A DNA stretch of 64,000 nt from Photobacterium carnosum (GCF_002849605.1 NZ_NPIB01000014.1:53911-117910), one strand, 5' to 3'; shown: positions 1 through 9,503, counted from the stretch's first letter. The notes: generated by a model from the letters alone, not told the origin. Translations and numbers: made by a program.

Positions 1-864
1 AATAAAATCAAACAATTAGCCGCTGTGTTTTGTATTGATGTGTGTGCTTATGCGGTAATGAGTAACCATTATCATTTAGTGCTAAAAATAGATATCGAGC
101 AGCAGAAAAAGCTAACCCCTGAAGCTGTGATATCACGTTGGTTACAGTTATTTAGTGGTCATCCTATCGCTGTCTATTTTTTAAAAGAGGGTCAAATAGC
201 CGCAGATAAACAACAAGCACTATCAACATTAGTGGCTGAATGGCAGCAACGATTAGGCAGTATTAGCTGGTTTATGCGCTGTCTTAATGAAGAAATAGCA
301 CGAAAATCTAATAAAGAAGATCAATGTAAAGGGGCGTTTTGGGAAGGGCGGTTTAAGTCTCAAGCATTACTTGATGAGCAAGCGTTATTATCATGCATGA
401 TGTATGTTGATTTAAATCCGATTAGGGCGGGAGTTACACCATCACTAGAACAATCAGATTTTACCTCTATTCAGCAACGTATTCGTGAATATCAACAAGT
501 AAAAACCTCATCTAAACAATCATCATCAAGTAACTCTTATTTTCAGTTATTACCTTTTGTCGGTGCTGAACATCAAGCTAAAAAAGCAGGTATAAACTTT
601 GCTTTTGCCGATTATCTTGAACTAATTGACTGGACTGGTCGCTGTATTCGAAATGATAAAAAAGGTTTTATTGCACCTAATCAGCCCAAGATTTTACAGA
701 AAATGGGAATAACACCAGATGCTTGGCTTGAGCACAGTGAACAATTTATGGAACATTATGCCAATGTAAGTGGTAGATGGTCCCGAATGTGTGCATTCAA
801 ACAACATATTGGTGGACATTGGTGCAAAGGAAAGTCGGCGAGTCACCAGTTACATCCTAATTAA
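1..864 (+). CDS. IS200-like / REP-associated HUH transposase, 5' end cut by window
   Basis: The reading frame is open from the first base of the window, so the N-terminus lies outside; the GTG at 25 is only the first internal start-like codon. The HUH signature is visible as SNHYHLVL near the start, and the C-terminal half carries FWEGRFKS followed by MYVDLNPIRAG, the block around the presumed catalytic tyrosine in Y1 transposases of the REP-associated (RAYT) group. Such enzymes cut and join single-stranded DNA at hairpin-flanked sites, either mobilising themselves or being tied to REP repeats. About 287 residues are visible, longer than compact RAYTs, with an extra C-terminal region of unknown role. 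No inverted repeats flank it, as expected for the family. The family assignment is firm; present mobility is unknown. Confidence 0.85.
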   Translation, partial: NKIKQLAAVFCIDVCAYAVMSNHYHLVLKIDIEQQKKLTPEAVISRWLQLFSGHPIAVYFLKEGQIAADKQQALSTLVAEWQQRLGSISWFMRCLNEEIARKSNKEDQCKGAFWEGRFKSQALLDEQALLSCMMYVDLNPIRAGVTPSLEQSDFTSIQQRIREYQQVKTSSKQSSSSNSYFQLLPFVGAEHQAKKAGINFAFADYLELIDWTGRCIRNDKKGFIAPNQPKILQKMGITPDAWLEHSEQFMEHYANVSGRWSRMCAFKQHIGGHWCKGKSASHQLHPN

Positions 865-1057
865 ACATAGTTTCTTATAATTAGATGAAAACACTGCAAT
901 AATCGTCAGGATTGTAGGTTTTGTTGATCCTGAAATATGAGAATAGAACTGATTTAACGAAGAATTATAAATAATGAGCTGTAAATTTTAGATTTGAGAG
1001 ATTATTGCTGGTGGGATAGTTGTTTTTTGGGGATTCTATTTAAGAGTTAAAACATTT

Positions 1058-1099
1058 GGCTGTCCATGATTATATATAATATATGGTTGTCCATAATTA
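1058..1099. repeat. Pair of 15-bp near-identical direct repeats downstream of the transposase
   Basis: GGCTGTCCATGATTA (1058-1072) recurs as GGTTGTCCATAATTA (1085-1099), with 13 of 15 bases identical and an AT-only stretch between. It lies about 200 bases after the HUH transposase gene. This could be the 3' end signal of that element or a REP-like recognition pair; that role is inference. Confidence 0.5.
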
Positions 1100-1150
1100 A
1101 GTGTTTTAGTGTTAGCGGTCTACGAAATACCATAGCCCGCTAATTGGTAT

Positions 1151-1390
1151 TTATTTTTCAGATAGTCCAAGACCCCTAATTGCGATATTCAAAGTGTTGT
1201 TAAAATCTGCATTATTTTCAAGTATCCCTGAGCTTGCTGGGCCAAGGGCATTTGAGTATAAGCTTAGTTGCTTGTCTAATGGCAGATCTAACTGGTTATA
1301 TAGGTTTTGGCAAATTTCTGAATGTTGTTCTGGTGCATTCTTCGATAGGTCTATTAGAGTGTCATAAATAAGACTGGCAACGTTATTCAT
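1151..1390 (-). CDS. Small hypothetical protein, 79 aa
   Basis: An ATG at 1390 is preceded on the minus strand by AAGGAACGACT, a credible ribosome binding site with about 7 bases of spacing. The 79-residue product is soluble, mostly helical in appearance and slightly acidic, with no signal peptide or membrane segment. I do not recognise the family. It stands alone between the transposase and the HAD phosphatase gene, in a region of probable accessory DNA. The good ribosome binding site and sensible amino acid composition support it as a real gene. Confidence 0.55.
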   Translation of the reverse strand: MNNVASLIYDTLIDLSKNAPEQHSEICQNLYNQLDLPLDKQLSLYSNALGPASSGILENNADFNNTLNIAIRGLGLSEK

Positions 1391-1717
1391 AGTCGTTCCT
1401 TAATTATTGAATGGGTTGTGTATGGGTTATATCTACCAAAAGGGTAAACGTCTGAGATATTAATCACATAATGATAAGAATGAGTGTAAATAATTGCTTT
1501 TTGACTGTTATTTTCTCCCTTATTCTTCAGATAATATGTACTTTATTTTAGAATGACGATGCTTATTACTTTATTATATTAGTTCATTTTTTGAATGTAA
1601 GTAGTTAACGTCGCCAGGATTGATCACTAGGTTGATTACATGAGTTGGCATCAGATATTTACCTTGTAAGGTTTAATCGGTAATGTGTTCTTTAATGAAA
1701 TTAAGGAGATGATGTGA
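1391..1717. other. Gene-free stretch
   Basis: AT-rich DNA between divergent genes. Apart from the AAGGAG ribosome binding site of the next gene at about 1702-1707, I see no repeat, RNA gene or convincing promoter. Confidence 0.4.
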
Positions 1718-2368
1718 ATGATTAAATTCGATTGTTTTATTTTTGATGTAGATGCGACGTTGGTTGATACAGAAACCGTGATTGATAACATTTGGAAAAC
1801 ATGGGCGAAGAGTGTTGGTATCGATTTTTCTTTAGTACAACAGCATATTCATGGTCGAAAAATTGAAGAAACATTAAGATGTGTGAATAGTGTATTGGCT
1901 AGTGACGAGCAGATATTAGCTGTTAAATCGATTGCTGTTAATGAAATGAAGAAAGCGACTGCAATCCCTGGTGCACTGGAGTTCGTTTCTAAATTAGATC
2001 AAGGTTCATGGGCAATTGCAACTAGTGGCCCTAGAAATATAGCATCTACCAGTTTACATGCGGCTGGTTTTGAACTGCCCCGAGTGATGGTGTGTGCCGA
2101 GGAAGTGAGTAAAGGTAAACCCGAGCCTGAACCATTTTTGGTCGCGGCGAAGATGTTAAACGTGTCTCCTGAACAATGTGTCGCTTTTGAAGATTCTCCT
2201 GTAGGAATAAAATCCGCCAAGACGGCTGGTTGCTATACCATAGCTCTTCTTACCAGTCATGATGCAGTTGATTTAGCCGAGGCCGATTTGATTGTTGATG
2301 GCTTTGATAGTTTAATTCTATCTAAAGTAGAGGATAAATATTGCTTAGCTATTCGATCAAATATATAA
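1718..2368 (+). CDS. HAD-superfamily sugar-phosphatase/phosphoglucomutase-like hydrolase
   Basis: This is a 216-residue subfamily IA HAD hydrolase. Motif I reads FDVDATLVDTE at residues 8-18, with the nucleophile Asp9 and acid/base Asp11. Motif II is the TSGP region near residue 107, the motif III lysine lies in KGKPEPEPF, and motif IV is FEDSPVGIKSAK. The cap between motifs I and II is helical, as in beta-phosphoglucomutase and small sugar or polyol phosphatases, so the substrate is probably a phosphorylated sugar or polyol. The usual glycine of DxDGTL is alanine here, a tolerated change. AAGGAGATGATGTGA upstream fixes the ATG start. It appears monocistronic. The exact substrate cannot be read from sequence. 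Confidence 0.85.
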   Translation: MIKFDCFIFDVDATLVDTETVIDNIWKTWAKSVGIDFSLVQQHIHGRKIEETLRCVNSVLASDEQILAVKSIAVNEMKKATAIPGALEFVSKLDQGSWAIATSGPRNIASTSLHAAGFELPRVMVCAEEVSKGKPEPEPFLVAAKMLNVSPEQCVAFEDSPVGIKSAKTAGCYTIALLTSHDAVDLAEADLIVDGFDSLILSKVEDKYCLAIRSNI

Positions 2369-2428
2369 CCTATTAAATAGGCTGTTTTAATAATAATTAA
2401 AGGTATTTCCTTTTCAAAGAGATTGGTT

Positions 2429-2668
2429 ATGTTGTGGTTTTTGATGATAACGTTGCCGCTAGTATTAGCCGGCATTCATAAATTATTTTTGGTCTTTGAC
2501 CTATATCCACGTAATAACAGCATGTATATTATTCCGGCGATTATTATCAGTTACTGCTTATTTGCCGTTCATTCTGCATTTGATCGTGATGCGCTACCTG
2601 CGGTATTAATTGCTATTTATTATATTGGTCTAACTGCGATTACAGTGCGAGCAACCATACGTCGGTAA
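2429..2668 (+). CDS. Small integral membrane protein, about 79 aa
   Basis: Three hydrophobic segments fill most of this short protein, separated by the short polar turns DLYPRNNS and FDRDALP, with a basic tail ending RATIRR. That pattern predicts a three-helix inner-membrane protein with the C-terminus in the cytoplasm. ATG 2429 is preferred over the TTG at 2423 because AAAGAGA lies about 7 bases upstream. I do not recognise a named family. It sits between the HAD phosphatase and the RecX-like gene in the same direction but with separate spacing, so cotranscription is possible but unproven. Confidence 0.6.
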   Translation: MLWFLMITLPLVLAGIHKLFLVFDLYPRNNSMYIIPAIIISYCLFAVHSAFDRDALPAVLIAIYYIGLTAITVRATIRR

Positions 2669-2726
2669 TATTCCTCTTAAATAATATATCGACGCGTATT
2701 TTTCATTACTAATAAAGACTAATAAT

Positions 2727-3527
2727 ATGAAGAAACCGTATCCTGCAAAAACCATCCAAAATGTGATTAACAGTGCGATTTATCATTTAAATTTACGGGA
2801 TCATACTGAGTATGAATTGCGAAAAAAATTAGAAGCTAAAACAGAGCAACAAGATTGGATAGAGACTGTATTGCAACAAATGAAAGATTTCGGTTATGTA
2901 AAAGAAGATCTTCAATTTGCACTGCACTTTAGTGAGATGGCTTTTTCTAATGAACATGGACAACAGTACATTAAACAGAAATTAAAAGGTAAAGGTATTC
3001 CTGCAACAATCATTGAAGAAGCATTAATTGATATTATGGAGAAAAAACAAGTGTCTGAACTTGATATGATCAAAAGTCGTTTAGATAGTTATGATGATTT
3101 TAGTCAAACCACCAAAGAGAAAATAACCAACGATCTCACTAAGCGAGGGTACAGCTTTCAAGATATTTCAAGAGCAATTTCTGAGCATGATGCCGCCGAT
3201 ACGCTATTGAGCAAAGCTAAAATTAAAGGCATGAATGCTGATCTTGAAACCGAAGTATTGAAATTGGTGAGAAAGCTCAAAGGCAAAACAGTCATCAAGC
3301 AAGAGCTTAAAATGAAGCATGTTGATATTACTAATCTTGAGCAAGTCTTCTATGATTTAGAGGAAGCGGGTGAGGTCGATTTTTATGAAAATTGCCAATT
3401 AGTATTAGCTAAAAAGCGGTTTGATTTGTCGAATTTTAAAGATAAAAGTAAAGCCTATGCCTATCTGTCATCAAAAGGTTATAGCTCTGATGAAATCAAA
3501 GAAGCGATGGCAGCAGTAAGTAATTAA
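2727..3527 (+). CDS. RecX-family protein with extended C-terminus
   Basis: The N-terminal half carries the tandem three-helix repeats of RecX: LNLRDHTEYELRKKL near residues 22-36 matches the family's R-x-H-S-x-x-E-L-x-x-K-L pattern, followed by FGYVKEDLQFA and later GYSFQDISRAI repeats. RecX proteins bind RecA filaments and modulate recombination. At 266 residues this is longer than typical RecX (about 150-200), with extra helical repeats ending GYSSDEIKEAM. It is not next to recA, so it is probably a second, specialised copy. Its TAA stop (3525-3527) lies inside the degenerate last repeat of CRISPR array 1, so gene and array are physically fused. Whether it works with the CRISPR system is unknown. 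Confidence 0.75.
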   Translation: MKKPYPAKTIQNVINSAIYHLNLRDHTEYELRKKLEAKTEQQDWIETVLQQMKDFGYVKEDLQFALHFSEMAFSNEHGQQYIKQKLKGKGIPATIIEEALIDIMEKKQVSELDMIKSRLDSYDDFSQTTKEKITNDLTKRGYSFQDISRAISEHDAADTLLSKAKIKGMNADLETEVLKLVRKLKGKTVIKQELKMKHVDITNLEQVFYDLEEAGEVDFYENCQLVLAKKRFDLSNFKDKSKAYAYLSSKGYSSDEIKEAMAAVSN

Positions 3528-5051
3528 AACTGCCTGTGCGGCAGTGAACGCGACGAACTTCATGTGTTTAACTTTGCCATCTTTCTAAGCTGCCTGTGCG
3601 GCAGTGAACGCCATACCGAGGCTCCTAGATGAGTTGAAAATTTTCTAAGCTGCCTGTGCGGCAGTGAACGTGCTTTGGAGGCAGGGCTTGCATTGGCGGG
3701 TTTTCTAAGCTGCCTGTGCGGCAGTGAACACACTGGGTCTTTTAGCTCAGTCCACTCATAATTTCTAAGCTGCCTGTGCGGCAGTGAACGATTGTTCCGG
3801 TATATGGAGCACGATGTTCTAGTTTCTAAGCTGCCTGTGCGGCAGTGAACGCTATAAAGAGGTATTAGTTAAGTGCCGTAGCTTTTCTAAGCTGCCTGTG
3901 CGGCAGTGAACAAGTTCAGCAATATTTTCCTCAACGTCCTGCGTTTCTAAGCTGCCTGTGCGGCAGTGAACGCGAAAAATAAACTAAAAACGTACTAGTC
4001 GTATTTCTAAGCTGCCTGTGCGGCAGTGAACTTCTGGTGGTATTCACCAGTTAGGTATAAAGATTTCTAAGCTGCCTGTGCGGCAGTGAACGTCTATGAT
4101 TGATAGTGTTTGCGAGCTGCGTATTTCTAAGCTGCCTGTGCGGCAGTGAACACATTGCTTATGCTGATAATGCACAAGGGGGTTTTCTAAGCTGCCTGTG
4201 CGGCAGTGAACACCTATAAATATTTCGGTCGATGCAGTTATCTTTTCTAAGCTGCCTGTGCGGCAGTGAACACGTTATCGATGGGCAGTCTTATATTGGA
4301 GTTTTTCTAAGCTGCCTGTGCGGCAGTGAACTACATTCGGTGGACCAGTTGGGAATTTTTCCTTTTCTAAGCTGCCTGTGCGGCAGTGAACTTTTTAACA
4401 ATAAACAAAACAGAACCAATACTTTTCTAAGCTGCCTGTGCGGCAGTGAACTTGGAGATACTTCGACTTCAACATAATCAACATTTCTAAGCTGCCTGTG
4501 CGGCAGTGAACTTACTTTTGATTTAGTGTTTAAAATTGTTGCTTTTCTAAGCTGCCTGTGCGGCAGTGAACATATCGCTTTTTTAATTTTAATTATTTCA
4601 ATTTTTCTAAGCTGCCTGTGCGGCAGTGAACCACCAGTACCACCACCAGTATCACCACTACAATTTCTAAGCTGCCTGTGCGGCAGTGAACAGTATTTAA
4701 GAAAACTCGGAATGAATGATGAGTTTCTAAGCTGCCTGTGCGGCAGTGAACTCATGCAGATGTTACAGAACGAAACCAGACAGTTTCTAAGCTGCCTGTG
4801 CGGCAGTGAACAGCGTGAGTGATTTCTGGATTGCCCGACAGAATTTCTAAGCTGCCTGTGCGGCAGTGAACACGCATTATAGGAATGACCGCCACGCCTT
4901 TCATTTCTAAGCTGCCTGTGCGGCAGTGAACATATTATTCACGTAACTCATTGATTTATATAGTTTCTAAGCTGCCTGTGCGGCAGTGAACAAAAAGACA
5001 CTTTAAACGCTCGGAATTTTTTATTTCTAAGCTGCCTGTGCGGCAGTGAAC
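3522..5051 (-). CRISPR. CRISPR array 1, type I-F, 26 repeats and 25 spacers, leader on the right
   Basis: A 28-bp repeat recurs every 60 bases. On the minus strand it has the I-F form: GTTCA, then hairpin CTGCC-GCACA-GGCAG, then the handle CTTAGAAA. Spacers are 32 nt, except 33 nt at 3790-3822 and 3851-3883. Repeats are invariant except the leftmost (3522-3549), whose handle part differs at five of eight bases; degeneration there marks the trailer end. Transcription is therefore leftward from a leader at about 5052-5200, away from cas1. Spacers nearest 5051 are the youngest. Reading frames inside the array only translate the repeats and are not genes. Confidence 0.98.
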
Positions 5052-5200
5052 TGAAGCGTAATTAGTATAAGTGATTGCTTATAAAAGCTAAACAGTAAAT
5101 TTCAATGAAAAACCCTTTTTTAAACTGATATTTTAAGTTGTTGTTTTATATGGTTTGAATAAGTGCCAAATAAAAAGGGTTTTTGTGATTACACTCTAAA
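5052..5200 (-). promoter_or_regulatory. Leader of CRISPR array 1
   Basis: Read on the minus strand, the roughly 30 bases next to the first repeat (about 5052-5080, ending ACGCTTCA before GTTCAC) closely match the bases before the first repeat of array 2 (ending AAGCTTCA). Both leaders also contain an A-run/GGG/T-run stretch further upstream. The shared block is the expected leader anchor for spacer integration by Cas1-Cas2-3. The leader occupies most of the gap between the array and the cas1 promoter. Confidence 0.75.
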
Positions 5201-5230
5201 CGCATTATGCGTATCTATGTATATAATGCG
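5201..5230. promoter_or_regulatory. Inverted repeat overlapping a -10 element before cas1
   Basis: CGCATTAT (5201-5208) and ATAATGCG (5223-5230) are exact inverted arms with a 14-base centre. TATAAT at 5222-5227 overlaps the right arm and would place a transcription start near 5234, about 20 bases before the cas1 ATG at 5253. No good -35 hexamer is evident. An operator for a dimeric regulator at the adaptation-gene promoter is a reasonable reading, but inference. Confidence 0.5.
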
Positions 5231-5252
5231 TTTTTTACTGTTGGTGACCGTT

Positions 5253-6230
5253 ATGTGCGCTAAGTCTTTCACACCGAGTGAGCTAAAAACCATTATTCAT
5301 TCAAAACGTGCCAATCTTTATTATTTACAACATTGTCGCGTGTTAGTGAATGGTGGGCGGGTTGAATATGTCACTGACGAAGGTAAGCAATCATTATATT
5401 GGAATATCCCCATAGCAAACACGACAGCCATAATGCTCGGAACTGGCACATCGATCACTCAAGCTGCAATGCGCGAATTAGCTAAAGCTGGGGTGCTGGT
5501 GGGTTTTTGTGGTGGTGGCGGGACACCCTTATTTTCAGCTAATGAAGTAGAGCCTGATGTTAGTTGGTTAACACCACAATCAGAATATCGACCAACAGAA
5601 TATCTTCAATGGTGGGTCAGTTTTTGGTTTGATGACGCTAAACGCTTAGAAGCCGCGATACTTTTTCAACGGGTACGATTACAGCAAATAAAGAAAGTGT
5701 GGTTATCAGCAACCATGCAGCGTGATAATCATTTCATTATTGAAGAAGACAAACTGAACCATATTTTATCGGCGTTTGAAAATAAACTCAGTCATTGCCA
5801 GAACAGCACTGATTTATTGTTATTAGAAGCTGTCATGACCAAAGCTTTATATAAACTTGCGGTTAATACTGTTAAATATGGTGAATTTACCCGTTCGTCA
5901 CGGGGTAATAGTACCGATATTGCCAATCGCTTTTTAGATCATGGTAATTATTTAGCGTATGGCTTAGGGGCAACGGCGTGTTGGGTTATCGGATTACCAC
6001 ATGGATTAGCTGTTCTACACGGTAAAACCCGTCGTGGCGGATTGGTGTTTGATGTTGCCGATTTAATTAAAGATGCGATAGTGCTACCGAATGCTTTTAT
6101 TGCTGCAATGGCAGGGGATGACGAACAAGAATTTCGTCAACGATGCTTGAATGGATTTAGAAAAGCCAATGCATTAGATGTGATGATCGATGCCATTAAA
6201 GACACAGCACAAGCGGTTGCAAAATTATAA
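5253..6230 (+). CDS. cas1: Cas1 integrase, type I-F
   Basis: Cas1 is the metal-dependent integrase that, with the Cas2 part of Cas2-3, inserts new spacers at the leader end of the arrays. The sequence is plainly subtype I-F: FTPSELKTIIHSKRANL at the start, GTGTSITQAAMRELAKAG, FCGGGGTPLFSANEV, SRGNSTDIANRFLDHG and GLPHGLAVLHGKTRRGG. The family's catalytic acidic and histidine residues fall within these conserved blocks. I chose ATG 5253 (325 residues), which matches known I-F Cas1 length and N-terminus; an in-frame GTG at 5163 would add 30 residues but lies upstream of the likely promoter at 5222. The stop is followed at once by the cas2-3 ATG, so the two genes form one adaptation operon. Confidence 0.95.
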   Translation: MCAKSFTPSELKTIIHSKRANLYYLQHCRVLVNGGRVEYVTDEGKQSLYWNIPIANTTAIMLGTGTSITQAAMRELAKAGVLVGFCGGGGTPLFSANEVEPDVSWLTPQSEYRPTEYLQWWVSFWFDDAKRLEAAILFQRVRLQQIKKVWLSATMQRDNHFIIEEDKLNHILSAFENKLSHCQNSTDLLLLEAVMTKALYKLAVNTVKYGEFTRSSRGNSTDIANRFLDHGNYLAYGLGATACWVIGLPHGLAVLHGKTRRGGLVFDVADLIKDAIVLPNAFIAAMAGDDEQEFRQRCLNGFRKANALDVMIDAIKDTAQAVAKL

Positions 6231-9200
6231 ATGAATATTCTTCTTATCTCTCAATGTAATAAAAAAGCCCTTGATGAAACCCGTAAAGTACTGGATCAAT
6301 TTGCAGAACGTAAAGGTGATCGCACATGGCAAACGCCGATTACTTTAGAAGGTTTAAAAACATTACGTCAGTTATTAAAGCAAACCGCTAGACGGAATAC
6401 TGCGGTCGCTTGCCATTGGATTAGAAGCGCGAATAATACCGAATTATTGTGGATTGTCGGTAATAAGCGCCGTTTCAATGAACAGGGTACAGTACCCACA
6501 AATACCACTGAGCGTAATATTCTGCGTTCGGAAGATGAAAATGGCTGGCAAAGTAACTATGCCGTTGCGTTGATGGCATCACTGGCGGGTTTATTTCATG
6601 ATGTAGGTAAAGCTAACAGTTTATTTCAACAAAAACTAACGGGCAAAGGGCGTATTGCCGAGCCATTACGGCATGAATGGCTATCTTTATTGGTTTTTCA
6701 GGCGTTTGCTAAAAATAAAACCGATGATCAATGGTTAACAGAATTAGCCGATTTATCACCGGAAAAAATTAGCAAGATTGTTAATGATGTGCACTATACC
6801 CCAGCGTTGTCACCGTTTATTGGCTTAACCGAATTAGCCAAAACGATTGGATGGTTAATTGTTTCTCATCACCGTTTACCGACTTATCAATTGTCAGGAT
6901 ATGATCCGGCTATTGCTGAATCATCTTATTGGTTAGAACAAAAACTGTGCCCTGAGTGGAATGCAAAAAATCATAAAAACCCTGAGTTAATCGCAAAAAT
7001 AGCGGATAACTTTATTTTCCCTCATGGAATTCCACTACAAAGTCAAACATGGCAAAACAAAGCCCAACAATTGGCGAAACGGGCATTGGCACATCCTAAT
7101 CTGCGTAATTTTGGGCGGTGTGAGAACGCATTTCCACTGCACATGGCACGATTATGTTTAATGCTTGCTGATCACTGTTATTCCTCAAGTCAGCCTGTTA
7201 TTGCTTGGCAAGATCCGCACTATAAAGCCTATGCAAATACCGACCGTAAAACGGGAAAATTAAAACAAAAACTGGATGAGCATAATATTGGGGTGGCGCA
7301 ATTAGCCTATCGATTAAGTTTGGGCTTGCCTAAATTACGTTTGAGTCTACCTGCAATTACTCGCCATTCGTTATTTAAAAAACGTACTACAATCAATAAA
7401 TTTCGCTGGCAAGATAAAGCCTATGATCTGGCGTGTTCTGTGCGTGATATTTCTGAGGTTCACGGCTTTTTTGGGGTCAATATGGCGTCAACAGGGTGTG
7501 GTAAAACCTTTGCCAATGCGCGAATTATGTATGGATTAGCCAATCAACAACAAGGCTGTCGATTTAGCATTGCTTTAGGACTGCGAACATTAACCCTACA
7601 AACAGGGGATGCACTCAAAGATCGTTTAAAACTGGATAGTGATGATTTAGCGGTGTTAGTCGGATCGCAAGCGGTTAAAGATCTGCATCAAAGTAAGCTC
7701 ACAACTCAGCAAGAAGCAAAAGCACAACAAACAGGCAGTGAGTCAGAAACGTTATTTTCAGAGCATATGTATGTCAGCTATGACGGTAGCCTTGATGATG
7801 GTCACCTTAGCCAGTGGCTCAAGCAAAAACCCACTATCCATAAATTGGTCAGTGCGCCAATTACAGTAAGCACCATTGATTATTTAATGCCAGCCACAGA
7901 GGGTACGCGAGGCGGGCAGCAAATTGCACCAATGTTGCGATTATTTACAGGGGATCTGATTCTTGATGAGCCGGATGATTTTGGTTTAGAAGATTTACCC
8001 GCATTATGCCGTTTAGTGAATTGGGCGGGTATGTTAGGTTCACGCGTCTTATTGTCATCAGCGACGTTAGCACCGTCATTAATTACTGCGTTATTTAAAG
8101 CCTATTCTCATGGTCGTCAGCAATATAACCATAGCCACGGCATTACCGAAACAACAGTACAATGTGTCTGGTTTGACGAATTTGATCCAAAATTAGAATG
8201 TATTAATATTGCTAATTTTCAAACAGAGCATACGAAGTATATTACCCAACGAGCAAAAACCCTAAGCCGTAAATCATTACCCTTACGTCAAGCTGAGTTA
8301 ATGTCTTTAGACGCGGAAAAATTAACAAAAACCGATGCGGTTAATTATCTATCAAGCCATATTCAACAGGCGATTTACACCTTAGATGAACGCCATCGTC
8401 AAGTTGCACCAAACGGTAAAACCATCTCGATTGGCTTAGTGAGAATGGCAAATATTGAACCCTTAATTGCGGTGGGTGAGTCGTTATTATCCATGCCGAC
8501 ACCAGATAATACCTGTATTCATTATTGTTTTTATCATAGCCAACATCCAATGGCAGTCAGAGCGCATATAGAGCAACAGTTAGATGCGGTATTAATGCGC
8601 GATCCTGCTGATCCACAAGTAATATTGGATTTACCTCAAATCAAAACTGCATTAGAGCAACAGCCCCAACAACATCATATTTTTGTGGTGGTCGCCACTG
8701 CGGTAGCAGAAGTTGGGCGTGATCATGATTATGATTGGGCTGTGGTTGAACCTAGTTCAATGCGATCAATTATTCAGCTGGCAGGGCGTATTCAGCGTCA
8801 TCGCCAATGTGTTCCTAATTCACCTAATATGATTATTTTAAGCAAAAATATTAAAGCGTTATTAGGTGCAGATGTTGCTTATTGTAAGCCAGGATTTGAA
8901 CAGCCAAAAAATGACATAAATAAAGGTCATTTGCAGTTAAATCAGCATGATCTGACTCAGCTATTAATGGCTGATGATTATCAAGTTATCTCTGCTTATC
9001 CACGATTTATTGAGCCAGATTTAAAGATGTTAACTTTCCCCTCATTGGAACATCGAGCCTTAATTTTTAGTCTATTTCAAGATTCAAACAAGAAAGTTGA
9101 ATATTGGTGGTTACAACCTTATTTACACTTATTCGGCGAATATCAGAGCCAAACACGGTTTAGACAATCTCGACCGCAAACGGAATACCATTTCTTTATC

Positions 9201-9503
9201 GATAATGACGATCAAGCACTGAGCATTAAGGTACGTGATGAATATAGCGGTGATTTTGTAAATAAAACCGAGCTGTTTCACCTTGCGGCGATAGACAATA
9301 TTGCGAGTGGAAATCAAGCGTGGTTTGATTGTCAATACAGCGCAGTGTATGACGAGTTAAGTGACATCTTTGATAAAGACAGTGAGCAGATCAGTGAATT
9401 ATTTGGTGGTATTAATCTTAATGATTCGAATAAAACACCCCGATTTTATTACCATCCGTGGCTAGGTGTATTTGAGGGTAAATATAGGCATTTAAAAAAT
9501 TGA
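6231..9503 (+). CDS. cas3: Cas2-Cas3 fusion: adaptation subunit plus helicase-nuclease, type I-F
   Basis: This 1090-residue protein has the subtype I-F arrangement. Residues 1 to about 90 are a Cas2-like domain beginning MNILLISQCNKKALDETR. An HD nuclease domain follows (FHDVGKA near residue 122, then RHEW and SHHRLP). The superfamily 2 helicase comes next: Walker A STGCGKT near 421, the DEPD box in ILDEPDDF near 576, SSAT near 608, and QLAGRIQRHR near 849. The protein joins Cas1 in spacer acquisition and degrades target DNA after the Csy complex has bound. All catalytic motifs look intact, so interference should be functional. Its start abuts the cas1 stop with no gap. Its stop is followed by the guide-like RNA locus. 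Confidence 0.96.
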   Translation: MNILLISQCNKKALDETRKVLDQFAERKGDRTWQTPITLEGLKTLRQLLKQTARRNTAVACHWIRSANNTELLWIVGNKRRFNEQGTVPTNTTERNILRSEDENGWQSNYAVALMASLAGLFHDVGKANSLFQQKLTGKGRIAEPLRHEWLSLLVFQAFAKNKTDDQWLTELADLSPEKISKIVNDVHYTPALSPFIGLTELAKTIGWLIVSHHRLPTYQLSGYDPAIAESSYWLEQKLCPEWNAKNHKNPELIAKIADNFIFPHGIPLQSQTWQNKAQQLAKRALAHPNLRNFGRCENAFPLHMARLCLMLADHCYSSSQPVIAWQDPHYKAYANTDRKTGKLKQKLDEHNIGVAQLAYRLSLGLPKLRLSLPAITRHSLFKKRTTINKFRWQDKAYDLACSVRDISEVHGFFGVNMASTGCGKTFANARIMYGLANQQQGCRFSIALGLRTLTLQTGDALKDRLKLDSDDLAVLVGSQAVKDLHQSKLTTQQEAKAQQTGSESETLFSEHMYVSYDGSLDDGHLSQWLKQKPTIHKLVSAPITVSTIDYLMPATEGTRGGQQIAPMLRLFTGDLILDEPDDFGLEDLPALCRLVNWAGMLGSRVLLSSATLAPSLITALFKAYSHGRQQYNHSHGITETTVQCVWFDEFDPKLECINIANFQTEHTKYITQRAKTLSRKSLPLRQAELMSLDAEKLTKTDAVNYLSSHIQQAIYTLDERHRQVAPNGKTISIGLVRMANIEPLIAVGESLLSMPTPDNTCIHYCFYHSQHPMAVRAHIEQQLDAVLMRDPADPQVILDLPQIKTALEQQPQQHHIFVVVATAVAEVGRDHDYDWAVVEPSSMRSIIQLAGRIQRHRQCVPNSPNMIILSKNIKALLGADVAYCKPGFEQPKNDINKGHLQLNQHDLTQLLMADDYQVISAYPRFIEPDLKMLTFPSLEHRALIFSLFQDSNKKVEYWWLQPYLHLFGEYQSQTRFRQSRPQTEYHFFIDNDDQALSIKVRDEYSGDFVNKTELFHLAAIDNIASGNQAWFDCQYSAVYDELSDIFDKDSEQISELFGGINLNDSNKTPRFYYHPWLGVFEGKYRHLKN

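Noticed and set aside
4232..4822. Open reading frames across array 1 on both strands with repeated FLSCLCGSE or SLPHRQLR peptides
   Set aside because: They only translate the CRISPR repeat; the variable parts are spacers. The same holds for frames at 13784-15178.
5163..5252. Longer cas1 with a GTG start at 5163
   Set aside because: The extra 30 residues are absent from I-F Cas1 proteins and lie upstream of the likely -10 element at 5222.
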